A stretch of 64,000 nucleotides of DNA. It comes from Heterohyrax brucei. Its lineage: Eukaryota > Chordata > Mammalia > Hyracoidea > Procaviidae. A program made the translations under genes and the position numbers. Where the stretch lies: positions 84,838,001 to 84,902,000 of the forward strand of contig CM053148.1 of assembly GCA_028571685.1 (NCBI GenBank), given 5' to 3'. Shown here piece after piece: positions 34,800 to 45,300 of this stretch. The first letter of the stretch is position 1. Each line of letters starts with the position of its first letter. The notes beneath the pieces are model-generated. The model did not search any database. It was given only the letters and a program-made list of their open reading frames with translations, and was not told where the DNA came from.

Positions 34800-35810
34800 A
34801 AGTATTGATTTATGTCTTTCTTCTACAATTACTAAAATATCTTCTATATTTCAATTATTAGTGGATTTTTGCAGTTCCTCTTCCTCATTCTTAGCCATGC
34901 CACACCAGAAAAGGCGTGTCTTGAAAGCTTTATTCCATTCACATCATTAAGGTCACTCCACTTTGAGTAACCAGCTCTTTCATAGTGGCATTTTGAGTGC
35001 ATTTCAATCAGAAAGGTTCATCCTCCACAACTGTACTAGACAGCATTCTGCTGTTACTCATAGGGTTTTCACTGGCCAATTTATGTACATTTATTTAATA
35101 TATTGTAGCATTTTCTATCACATGTCATTACCAGAAGATTTTTTTTCACTTTTATCTTTTTTATTTAAAATTGGTGTTTCCTTTTTTTTATTAAATAAAA
35201 AATGAAAGTATACATACTCTGTGCTTACAATACTGGGTTAAGAGAGGCGGAGTACACAAGTTGTGTTGAAGTCCCATTAATATTGATCTTCTTACTAATG
35301 TGTATTGTCACCAATTTCACCCAACCAATGCATTGAAAATATTCAAGACCCAAACTGTCAGAAATACCTGCTGTAGCAAACAAGTCACCCAATAACATAA
35401 TGGTTTACAACAGCTGCAGTCAATTATTTACTAACACATTTATAATGCAGACAAGGCTTGACTCCATGAAGCTTTGGCTAAAAGAACCAGAATTTGAGAT
35501 GGAAGAGCTACATCCAAGAGAGATCACTCACATGGCTGGCAAGTCGATGACAGCTGTCAGCTCATCAGAAGCTGTGGCAGGAGCCTTGAGTCCTTTCCAC
35601 TCAGAGCTCTCCAGCAGGGCCTCTCTCTAAACTACTGGGCTTCTTCACAGCGTGGTAGCTGGATTTCAAGGATGATCACCTCAACAAAATACTTTTCATG
35701 ACCTAAAATCACATGGGATCATTTTACCACAGACTTGTAAGTTTACCCGACTGAAATCAGGAGTACTTAGACTCCCACCTCTAACGGGAAAAGTTCCAAC
35801 ATCACATTAT
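34800..35810 (-). repeat. Inverted flank copy, paralogous to 37850-39050 and 50700-51310
   Basis: On the minus strand it reads 'ctcaaagtggagtgacctta', 'atgatgtgaatgga' and 'cttttctggtgtggcatgg', matching 51195-51265 ('ctcaaagtaaagtgacctta' and on) and 38830-38900. The 35460-35640 stretch matches 37920-38140 reversed. It faces its partner at 37850-39050. Confidence 0.82.
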
Positions 35811-36239
35811 AATTACAACATGTGAGACTGGAGATGTAGTCATTTGGGAAAGTACAATCTTTCATGTGAGAAATAATTCACAAGTATAAAGGGGAAATAA
35901 AGCTAAATACAAAAATAAAGTTTTATTTAAAATTATAATTATGCATAAACATATGGGTATGTTAAAGATTAACTCCATGAAAACTTTTGAACAATTTATT
36001 AGATTTTACTTCCACTCCAACTGTTCTTTTTTGGGCTTCCAACACTCCAAATGTGCATTCCAGAAGCTTCATCATTCTTGTCCCTAAAAATGGCCTTTTA
36101 ATAATCATGGCTTATGGTGCCATGACATCCACCAATCTTCTGTACTATGTTGATGTTTATCTCAAATCTTCTAAACGTTATATCAACCCTTGTAGAAAAC
36201 TTAAGATCAGCTTGTAATATGCTATTTTTAAGAGAGGAT
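35811..36239. other. Unassigned centre of the inverted duplication
   Basis: AT-rich, no coding frame of note and no repeat family that I recognise. It lies between the two facing flank copies. Confidence 0.5.
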
Positions 36240-37510
36240 AGAATTGTGACAATTGTTGTTAGATTCTGTTAAGTTAGTTTTCACTGACAGTGACCCTATG
36301 TACAACAGAACGTAATATATGAGGGATCTGGGCCACTCCTACAGACACTGCTATGTTGGAGCCAACTTTTGCAGCCACTGTGTGAATTCACTGAGAGTTT
36401 TGCTCTTTTTCATTGACCTTCTGCTTCACCAATCATGATGTCCTTTCTCAGGGACTGACCCCTCCTGGTGACGCGTCCTAAGTGTGTAAGATGAAGTCTT
36501 GACTTCCTTGCCTCTAAGGAACGTGTCTCTAAGGAACGTGCCTCTAAGGAACGTGCCTCTAAGGAACGTGCTGGCTATACTTCCAAGACAGATTTGTCTG
36601 TTCTTCTGGAAGCACTCAGTATATTAGTTACTTTTTGCCAGTACCGGAATTCAAAGGCATCCATTCTTCGTTAGTCTTTCTCATCTGTTCCTCAGCTTTT
36701 GCACGCACATGAGGTAATAGAAAATTCCAAGACCTGGGTCACGTACACCTTAAGCCCCAAAGTGACATCATTCTTTAAAGAGAATTTTGTAGAATATTCG
36801 CCGATGCAATATCTCACTTGATTTTGTGGTTGCTATTTCCATGGAATTGACTGGTTTCAAGAAAAATGAAATTCTTGACAACGTTGGTCTTTCCTCTGTT
36901 AATCATGATGGTGTTTATTGGTCCAGTTGAGAGAGTTTTTGTTTTCTTTATGTTGAGGCATAATCCATTCTGGAGGCTGTAGGTTATTTGTTTGTTTTTG
37001 TCTTTGTTGTTTTTATTCATTCATTTCTTCATCTGTAAGTGCGACAAGCCTCTAAGCTTTCAGCCAGCATGGTTGTGTCGTCTGCATGATATTGCAAGTC
37101 TTAGTCCAATCCTGATGTCCTGTTCTTCTACATATATTCCAGCTTCTCTGACTAGTTTGCCTGCGTACAGTCTGAATAAGGATGGTGAAAAGATAAAACT
37201 CTCACACACCCCTTTCCCGGTTTGAAAGCACACAATATCTTCTTGTTCGGTTTAAATGACTGCCTCTTGGGCTATGTATGAGTTCCTCGTGAGCAGACAT
37301 CAACGTTCCAGATTTCCCACTCTTTGTGATATTATCCATAATTTACTATGATCCACACATTCAAATGCCTTTCTGTAGTCAGTAAAATACAGGTAAATAT
37401 CTTTCTGATATTCTCTTGCTTTCTGGCAAGATCTAACTGATATCAGCCATGATATCCGGTGCTCCAAATCTTCTGTATCTGGCTAGAACTGTATGATGCC
37501 CACACAAATA
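36240..37510 (-). mobile_element. RTE/BovB LINE, minus strand
   Basis: Typical RTE 3' half on the minus strand. Left end 'gttagattctgttaagttag', then the 'ctgacccctcctggtgacg' region, then 'ggctttgatccacacattcaaatgcc'-like text at 37350 corresponding to the RT block. Minus frame 36814-37020 encodes 'LCLNIKKTKTLSTGPINT', the RTE 'LNIKKTKI' motif. Confidence 0.85.
36511..36570. repeat. 15-bp tandem repeat, four copies
   Basis: 'cctctaaggaacgtg' repeats at 36511, 36526 (first base t), 36541 and 36556 with one mismatch. It is an expansion of the RTE string 'cttctaaggagcatt'. Confidence 0.95.
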
Positions 37511-37634
37511 TATAAAATGACCGTGAGTGAAAGATTTATTGGAAGTCATTAAATAATGAAAGAACCATTGAGATGTGATAACAGCTTCAAAGAATAATTT
37601 TTAAAGTAAATATGTGGTTAGAATAGAATTTTTA

Positions 37635-37792
37635 AAAATCTGTTGCTGTTGAGTAGAGTAAATTCCAACTCATAGCAACCCTGTCATATAGAATAGAGCT
37701 GCGGCATAGGATTCCCAAAAGCAGCTGGTGGATTTAAACTTCCAGCCTTTTGGTTAACAACCAAACTCTTAACTACTGTGCCATCCGATGTC
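37635..37792 (-). mobile_element. AfroSINE
   Basis: 'gttgagtagagtaaattcca', 'gcggcataggattcccaaaa' and 'cttttggttaacaaccaaac' show the reverse orientation, tail to head. It sits at the left edge of the flank copy. Confidence 0.88.
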
Positions 37793-38149
37793 TGTGGTTA
37801 GGTGGGTGCCAAAATGAATTTACTAATGGATGTATGTGCTCACTATCGACAGAGTGATCCTACATGATTTCGGAGGTCAGGTCATAACAGGTATTCCTGG
37901 GACTTTCTTGAAATCCAATTATCATGCTGTGAGGAAGCTGACATGGTTTAGAGAGAGGCCCAGCTGGAGAAATCTATGTGTAAATGGACCAAGGCTCCTG
38001 ACCACAGCTTCAGATGCACTGATAGCTCCTACCAACTTGCCAGTCATGTGGGAGAGCTTTCCTGGATGCAGCTCTTCCATCTCAAATTCCAGTTGTTTCA
38101 GCTTAAATTCATGAAGCTGCAATGACCCTTTCCCATCAAGCCTTGTCCA

Positions 38150-38315
38150 AATTACAAAAAACCCACTGCCATTCAGTTGTCTCTGACTCATAGCCACATA
38201 AGTGGTCAGACGAGGACTGTCCCATAGAGTTTCCAATGAGCACCTGGAGGATTTGAACTGCTGAGCTTTGGTTTAGCAGACTTAGCATTTGAACTACTAC
38301 ACAACCAGGGTTTCC
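38150..38315 (-). mobile_element. AfroSINE
   Basis: 'cccactgccattcagttgtc', 'gtcccatagagtttccaatg' and '..tactacacaaccagggtttcc' at the head. Absent from the paralogous place at about 50875. Confidence 0.88.
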
Positions 38316-38407
38316 AAATTACAAAACTGTTACTAAACACAGTATTGCAGCTGTTGTAAGCTATTATGTTTTGAAGGGGCTTGTTTTCAGAAATAAACCT
38401 AAAATAA

Positions 38408-38560
38408 AAACCCACTGCCATCAAGTCGATTCCAGCTCATAGTGATGCTATAAACAGAAGAGAACTGCCTTGCAGAGCTTTCAAGGAGTGCCTGGTGGAT
38501 TTGAACTGCTGCCCTTCTGGGTAGCAGCCATAGCACTTAATCATTATACTGCCAGGTTTT
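38408..38560 (-). mobile_element. AfroSINE with target-site duplication
   Basis: 'cactgccatcaagtcgattcc' tail and 'gccatagcacttaatcatta' head. The flanking 'tttcagaaataaa' and 'ttttcagtgataaa' look like a target-site duplication. Absent from 50940. Confidence 0.9.
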
Positions 38561-38570
38561 CAGTGATAAA

Positions 38571-38607
38571 GCCAAGTGTCGTCGAGTCGGATCCGACTCA
38601 TAGCAGT
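38571..38607 (+). mobile_element. 36-bp SINE-tail element with palindromic core
   Basis: 'agccaagtgtcgtc' then GAGTCGGATCCGACTC then 'atagcag'. At the paralogous site (50955) the text runs straight through ('taataggtaaccaatatt'), so this is a clean, very short insertion. Confidence 0.85.
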
Positions 38608-39169
38608 AACCAATATGTCTTATTACTGAGGGTATTTTTGACAGTCTGTGTTTTGAACTTTCCTTATACATCAATACTCTTCTGGTAATGTGTCAGAAAA
38701 TACTACAAAAGGAGCTGGCTGTTGAAAACCTAACAAGTAGCAATAGAGCGCTATGTGATACTGTGGTGGAAAAGGAGCCTCACATTGAAAGACGCTCAAA
38801 ATGACACTAGAGAAGAGTTACTGCCTCAAAGGAGAGTGCTCTTTATGTTGTGATGGAGTAAAGCTTTGGGACACACATTCACTGATGTGGTATGACCATG
38901 AGGAAAAAGCGCTGCAAATGTTCACCAATAATCAATAGGTGGAATGTAATGTAGTTATTCTTAGAAGACACATATCAATAGCTCTGAAGTATATGCAAAT
39001 TATAGCAAAATATTTTACTATTAATGAAAAATACTGTGGTCAAGTTGATTCTGACTCATACATATAGAAAAAGACATTTTCTGTTATAGTTGAAGAACTC
39101 TGAAGATATTCAGCAAGATACGATTGTTGGGACAGCTGCTGGGGATAGACCTGCTACACCTCAGTAACC

Positions 39170-39880
39170 TTCACACTGTGAAGTAATGCTTAAATGTTTC
39201 TTTAAAGGGTCACAGCTCTCAATGACCCACACCCTGCAATGTGGCACAGACAATACAAGGTTCTCTTTTGTAATCTTTCCTACAAGACTTAGAACCTGGT
39301 GAGTACTCTCCGAGCTGTCAGCAGTGGCAGTCCACTTCGACACAGGGACTGGTGCTGCCTGGCTTCACTTCTACTTCCTTAGGCAGGGTGGCTGCTGCTG
39401 TCTCAGTGTTCCACATATCTTCCTTGATACCCAGCTGCACATGACTTGCAACACTTGTCTCATTCTTCAGTAACTTATTTGGAGAAGTAGTGTTAGCATT
39501 GCGAGATTCCTTCTTCTTCACAAAAAAAGTGTATTCAATTTTAAATGGAAGGGCATTGCCAACAATAAGGATGTGGATGGTCAAGAGTGCCCTGAGTGGG
39601 CCAAAGCTCAGAATTCTTTCCAACACTGAGAAGGATCCACTGTATCTTACAACATTACCTTTGTACATGATGTCTTACTCTCAAGTGGACAAGGGGAAGT
39701 TACCATTAAAGATACATATGCCATTGGTACCTTTAATGATAAGGAAGGTCCTAGGGTTGCCATTAGTCAGATCCGACTCAATGGCACTTGGCTGCCTCTC
39801 GTATTTCTGGATCCCTTCTGATTCTGCTATTTCTCTTCAATGTTTGTGGCTCAAGTGGGAATTATGACAATGATACCCAG
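39170..39880 (-). pseudogene. ADAMTS1-like copy A, exon 9 (spacer and C-terminal repeats, decayed)
   Basis: Minus frame 39318-39668 keeps spacer motifs: MYKGNVVRYSGS, LERILSFGPL, VGNALPFKIEYTFFVKKKES. Upstream of it the frame is broken by a SINE piece (39757-39797) and a TGA where the family has ..TLEQD.. ('acttgagagtaagac'). The central thrombospondin repeat reads ETSVASHVQLG, so the CSxSC cysteines are gone, as in copy C. The last repeat survives only as ESCDPLKKH in another frame. No usable acceptor AG is obvious at 39880. Confidence 0.87.
39757..39797 (-). mobile_element. Short SINE-tail element inside copy A exon 9
   Basis: Reversed 'ccaagtgccattgagtcgga' + 'tctgact' inserted where the exon would continue RGSRN|NGSFLAIK. 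The flanking exon DNA on both sides remains alignable. Confidence 0.8.
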
Positions 39881-39974
39881 GTGTGACAGCAAGGATAAAA
39901 AAATAAAAGATACAATGAGTTCTTGCTCATGCATTGATTCTTTGATTTATTTTTAAAGACTCTTTGTGCTAGGA

Positions 39975-40135
39975 ATTTCTATTATTTTCTTACATGTGGA
40001 TCCATTTCCTCCACAGATACCACATTCATCAAGTTTTTTTTCCAGAATTGATGACATGATCTCAGCCAGCTTCAATACACTCTCCTTGCACAAAGACAGA
40101 GGTGGAACATGGGTGACATGGAGTACCATCTAAAC
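39975..40135 (-). pseudogene. ADAMTS1-like copy A, exon 8 (Cys-rich end, broken)
   Basis: Acceptor 'ttttccag' is followed by GTT TAG. Compared with the family (GTT GTA GAT GGT) one base is missing, which shifts the frame and puts a stop at the second codon (40132-40130). Beyond it, in the original frame, DGTPCHPCSTSVFVQGECIEAG is followed by a TGA (about 40064-40062) replacing Cys. An extra A in an A8 run then shifts the frame again before DECGICGGNGSTCKK. Three lesions lie in about 160 bp. Confidence 0.9.
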
Positions 40136-40417
40136 CTGGAAAAGAGAACATGTATCCAATATTACACATCAACAAGGCAGAGAGAAAGTCTTCCTCATTA
40201 GCATTAGAAGCACCAGTGTAGTAAGGGGGAGTAGAGACAGAGGTCTGCTTTTCTGACCATCCTAATGAAAATGAACTCTCTACACATACTGCATTCTCTC
40301 CTGATTTATACTATGATTACAATACTTATCCACCATTACTGGTTGTCAATGGGTTGCTTATTCTTCATGAGGTCACTATATGAGTCAAGGCAGAATTGGG
40401 CTCATTTAGGGTTTGTG

Positions 40418-40912
40418 TTATGGATTGAATGTGTATGAAAAAAAAATAGGAGCAGCCAGTTGGCTAGGCAATGATTCCTGGTATTGTGCCTGTTCCTCCG
40501 GGCAGTGAAACTTGCCCCTATGGTGTTAATGATGGAGCATGGGTGGCAGCCATGTTGGTGTGGCAGGACTCCAGGTGTAAGATTGTACCGTGCCTTCAGG
40601 CAGTCTCTTGGCATATACAGGAAAAGGAAACAAGCAGAGAGTTGGGGACGTCCTACCACCCACAAAGTAATGCCAACAGTAGAGCATGTTCTTTGGAAAG
40701 GACCCGAGAGACTTATTATCAGAAACTCGAAGTTCAGGGGAAGATTGATGTCAAGGACTTTCTCCCAGAGCCAACAGACAAAGGCTTCCCCTGGAGCTGA
40801 GGCCCAAAATTTGGACTTGTAACCTACTGTACTGAAACAGAATAAAATTTTTCTTTTTAAAGCCATCCAGTTGTGGGATCTCTGTTACAGTAGCATCAGA
40901 TTACTAGAACAG
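40418..40912 (+). mobile_element. MaLR-like LTR in copy A intron 7
   Basis: 'ttatggattgaatgtg' start, 'gattcctggtattgtg', 'tggacttgtaacctactgta' and 'gaataaaatttttc', then '..gcatcagattactagaaca'. Same family as 1448-1937. Confidence 0.65.
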
Positions 40913-41059
40913 TTTGCAATGGCTGGTTCTTGGGGAACACATTTCCAGGAATGTCTTTCAAGGTACCTCTGGGTGACTTGAACTTTGACTCTTTGAATTA
41001 GTAGCTAAATGCGTTAACCATTTGTACCATGTAAGAACTTACAGTACTTAAAAAACAAA

Positions 41060-41207
41060 CCTACTGTTGTCGATTCCAACCCCCAGTGATGCCATAGACA
41101 GGGTAGGACTGCTCTGCAGTGTTTCTAAGCAGTGTCTGGTGGATTCGAGCTGCCAATCTCCTGGTTAGCAGCCATAGCTCTATACCACTACGCCACCAGG
41201 GTTTCTT
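41060..41207 (-). mobile_element. AfroSINE (copy A intron 7)
   Basis: 'ctactgttgtcgattccaac', 'tctgcagtgtttctaagcag' and 'ctataccactacgccaccag'. The clear head 'actacgccaccagggtttc' marks it as a fairly well-kept copy. Confidence 0.9.
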
Positions 41208-41357
41208 TGACAGTACTCAGCCATGTGTAAAAACTTATCCATCCTTTTGCTATTTGGGTATGGCCTTTATTTCCCCGTTAGCTAACATCAGTGAAAGCAG
41301 AGCTTTTGATCAGTTTAATTATGAGTGTATCCTTAGTGCCTCAAATGATACCAGGCA

Positions 41358-41512
41358 ATTAACCAGTTGCCATCAAGTCAACTGTGACTCATAGTAACTC
41401 TATAAGACAGAGGAGAACCACCACATACAGTTCCTAAGGAATACCTAGTAGATTCAAATTGCTAAGCTTTGAGTTATTTCCTGAGCTCTTAACCACTCTG
41501 CTCTATACCAGG
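41358..41512 (-). mobile_element. AfroSINE (copy A intron 7)
   Basis: 'accagttgccatcaagtcaac', 'tgactcatagtaactctata' and 'gagctcttaaccactctgct' show the reverse orientation. Confidence 0.88.
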
Positions 41513-41756
41513 CAACTGAAGGTGTTTAGTACATCACTACCTGAATGCTGAATCTATAACTTGGGAATACAGCCCAAAGTTCAAATGACACAGGACAATC
41601 TCAATGAAATTAAATTTCATTTTCTATTTCACAGTGAGACTTAACTCCTTACCCTAAAAAAACAGCAAAAGTCATACTGCTTCTACTATTTTATAGTAGA
41701 AACCTAGTTATACAGAAAAATGCATAACTTTTCAAAGGGCTTATCTCTGTATGCTG

Positions 41757-41930
41757 TTATTAGGTGCTATCAATTTGATGCCAACTCAGAGCAACTCCAC
41801 ATGACAGAGTAAAGTATCCGATAGTGTTGACTTTGCTGTCATCTTTCTCCAGGGGAGCTGCTGAGCATATGTGAACAGCCAACCTGCTAGTATCCAAGAG
41901 CTTAACCACTACACCAGCAGGGCTCTTTTT
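41757..41930 (-). mobile_element. AfroSINE (copy A intron 7)
   Basis: 'gtgctatcaatttgatgcca', 'cacatgacagagtaaagtat' and 'ccaagagcttaaccactaca' then 'ccagcagggct'. Confidence 0.85.
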
Positions 41931-42158
41931 CTTTGTATAGAAGAATAACAATAAGCAGTTGGAAGAAGCACAAGTCATGAGTTGATTTAAGCTTCTTTCA
42001 CAACTGAAAATAACATCAGACAGAAAGCAGTCAGTAGCTAACTTGAAATTGAACACATGATCACAAAGGAATTAAAGAAAGCCTATCAAAGGCTGAATAA
42101 AAAGGTAGCAAGTCAAGACCTTGACTTGTAGGCAAATAAGCAGACAAAATGAAATTAC

Positions 42159-42334
42159 CATGGGCTGCCAAATCAAAAAAATTCCAAGGTCTTTGATTTC
42201 ACAGGTAAACTTGCACCGGTTATCTGGGCTAATGCCAGCAAACCTCGGTATGCACTGAATCTCAGACTCGTTCCCAAAGAAATTCATTGGAACGTGATTG
42301 TATACCTCACACCGTTCCTCCCCGAAAGTTTTTC
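42159..42334 (-). CDS. Copy A exon 7 (first part of Cys-rich region)
   Basis: 'tttccag' acceptor, then [27 protein letters not shown] and ending WQPM before 'gtaattt' donor. The family form is KTFREEQCEAHNE..YAGVSPKDRCKLIC..LQPK. A Trp of the family is Cys here (EIQCIP). If intron 7 were retained, the frame would run on to a stop at about 42072; an AATAAA on the minus strand at 41271-41266 could serve such a transcript. Confidence 0.85.
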
Positions 42335-45300
42335 CTGGAAAAAAGAAATGTTGTCAGTTTCCAACCATTAACCACCTATTTGGGGGCATGTCATTCTCAC
42401 CCCCTTCAAAATCCTGGGGTCCACATCTACTCACCCTTAATATGTGGACAGCTCTCAATGTTGCAGGAATTGTAGCCCACTCTAAGGCCTTCACAGGACT
42501 CTCCTCCATTCTTTGGGACAGGGTTGTCACACTTCCTTGTCCTATGCTGAACTCCTCCACCACATGTCCTTGAGCAGTCTGTCCAGGGCTCCCACGACCC
42601 CCACATTCCATGAATGGGAGTCTACATGGAAACACAAAGTGCCATTATTAGACTTGTGTAGAGGTATTTTGGAGAATAAAACAAAAACACATGCAACACA
42701 GAAATAATTATAAAAGCTAGATCTCTCTCATCTGGCCAGAAGATGCAGGTGGGCTTTCTTCAAGTTGATGTCAGATATTTCAGTATCATTCTGAGACACG
42801 TGGGGATGCCAAGAGTTGGAATCATCTAGGTGGCAAATAATTGTTTTTTTTCCTTTCCTTTCCTCTGGAGGGGTTCTTCTTTTCAGTTCTAGCTTTAAAG
42901 AACATGAATGTATCAACAGAAAAACTCACAAGCTTTTTTTCAGTCTTGTCCACACACTCGCCATGGATACACCATTTATTATCCCCACAGTTGGTTCCAT
43001 CTGCCCAAGGAGAGAATTTGGTGTGGCATGACCTCTTTCTGCTGAATGGGACAGTGCACCACAGTGTCTTGCAGGTACTGGCTGTACGACGACAGTGCCT
43101 GTATGCCTCCCCAAACATAAACTGGCACTGCTGATTAACATCATAGAGCGTCCCTGGGAAATCGGAGGGTAGTTGTATGGGTCTCTGTGGCTTGTCCATC
43201 AAACATCTCCCTGCAAAGAAAATGCAAGCCAGCTGCTAGTAAATAACTCGTAGAGTTATGTAGGGGATAGATGACAATTTCAGAGAGCACTCATCAAGTG
43301 AGACAATACAAAGCAAAGTGATCTGAAAACTAGGGAGAGTTTTAACACCATGCTAGACAAATTGAAAACTCTGGAAAGGATTTTATCATGAATAGGGTAT
43401 TTCCCTGTTAAAAGTGCCATGAAATTATTCTTCTAAAAATTTTAACGACTCCACTTTTGGATCTCTTCAACTCAAAGCACAGTATCACATTGGGAACTAA
43501 GATAAAAAATTGATGATTTTTGTGGTGAAGATCAATTTTGAAGGAGTTAAAAGAAAAGGAGAAAAAGGAAGAAAAAGAAGAGAGAGTTTGTTTAACTGTA
43601 AGGATGTAATCAGAAGGTGGGATGTCATCTAGAAAGAGCAGCTTGTGCTTCTTACCATGACCGTTGTTCAGAAATGAAGTAATCATGTAGGCACTGCAAA
43701 GAGACCAAGGCTGGCTGAGGTTCAAATTGGTGGTCAATGGAGACATTATATGGAAATCTGGGTTCAACTCTTTAAAGTCAGCACACCGGACTGCATCATC
43801 ATGTGGCATGTTAAACAAGTGGCCTAAGGAGAAATGTCAAAACCCACATTAAAATATAGATCTCCTACAGCTTTTTTTTTTCCCTCCAGCAAGGATTCCT
43901 TTGTCTTAAAGTGATATAACTAGAAGAAGGTATTTATTCTCTCAGATAGTCAGCTTTTCACATGCTGTAATGAAACATAAGTTTCTAAACGTTCTTTTTA
44001 AAAAAAGTCATTGAGTAGACTGCAACTCATAAGGATCCCTTAGAACACAGTAGAAGTGCCACATGGGGTTTCCAAGGCTGTGAATAGCACCACATCTTCT
44101 TCCTGTGGAGTAAGTGGTGGTTTCAAAGTGGTGACCATTAGGATGGAAGCCAAGTGCTTCATCATTGTGTCATCAGGCCTCCTCCAAATGTCCATAGTTC
44201 CTTTACTTTATTTAACATTAAAATGTGATGTCATTTTTTGAACCTGTAAAAAAATGTTTTCCACAGTTTCTAAGATGCTTCTTCGGCACCTAAAAAAGCC
44301 AGCATATCACCTGAAGCCTCCCTCTTAAATTAACATATTCATTTATCAGTATGAATTCATTAATGGAGCTCACTCTTAATGTAAAGCAAACTTACCTAAT
44401 TCATGGGCTATAGTGAAGGCCGCTCGTAAACCATCATCTTTTACAACTGAGCAGCTTCTTCTGGGGTTACACATAGTTCCAGTAAAAGCCCTTCCTACAA
44501 TGCTACGTGTAACGCAGCTACATAAGTCCTAGGAGTGACAAAGACGGAACTTTATTAATAGAGATGAAACATGACTTTGGGATAAAACTTGATGGAGTGT
44601 GTCTACATATGTTTTGGAGCATCTATGTTCATTGTTGTTAACCTGTCCTTTAGGAGGACTTTGTAAAACTTGCAAAAATACAATATATATGCAAAAACAT
44701 TGGTGATGATTCTTCACAAATGTTTGTTTGTTACAAAGTAGGCAGAACCTCAGATGGATCTATCACAACTGGCATCATCTTCCTGCTCACCTGTCTGGTG
44801 AAAAGAATTGCTGTGTCATAGTGCTCAGCATCCTGGTCACTGAGTGGGTTGTGCTGCTGTTGCCAATTGCAAAAGTTCCTCACTGTAAGATCACCATTAC
44901 AGGTCACTTCTGGTCCCTTGGCTTTCTCATAGATGACCAAGATCTTCACCACCACCAGGTTAACTGAATTCCAAATGCTGGGGTGTTTGTATATCTGGGA
45001 GGCCACCGAGAACAAGGTGAGAAGGTAGTCCCTTAGGCCACTACCATGGAACTCTGCCATCGACTGGTCAGCAACAAGCATGGTTTCCACGTAGTGGAGG
45101 CTGGACACAACAGGCATCTTTCTTACATTTCTAGTTCCTGTAAGGAAACAAGGAACGTTGTTTATCAGCAGTCTATCCAAGAATACTTAAGTCTGTAGAG
45201 TCTGTAAGGAAAGCCCAACCGCTCAAAGCAAATAAACAGAAGTGCACCTGGAACAACAGTGACAAATATATCTGCATCTTTTTTTTCCAATGGAGATGTG

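Larger units (their letters stand above)
37850..39050 (+). repeat. Flank copy next to the 3' end of copy A, paralogous to 50700-51310
   Basis: Collinear with the 5' flank of copy A ('tgccagtcatgtgggagagc' versus 'tgcctgtcacatgggtgagc'; 'gtaaagctttgggacacaca' versus 'ggaaagctttggacctgag'). Finding 5'-flank sequence directly beyond the 3' end of a gene copy shows a head-to-tail duplication unit. It contains two reverse AfroSINEs (38150-38315, 38408-38560) and one short element. Confidence 0.85.

Noticed and set aside
36511-36570. CRISPR-like or regulatory repeat array
   Set aside because: The units are directly adjacent without spacers and lie in an RTE, so it is a minisatellite.
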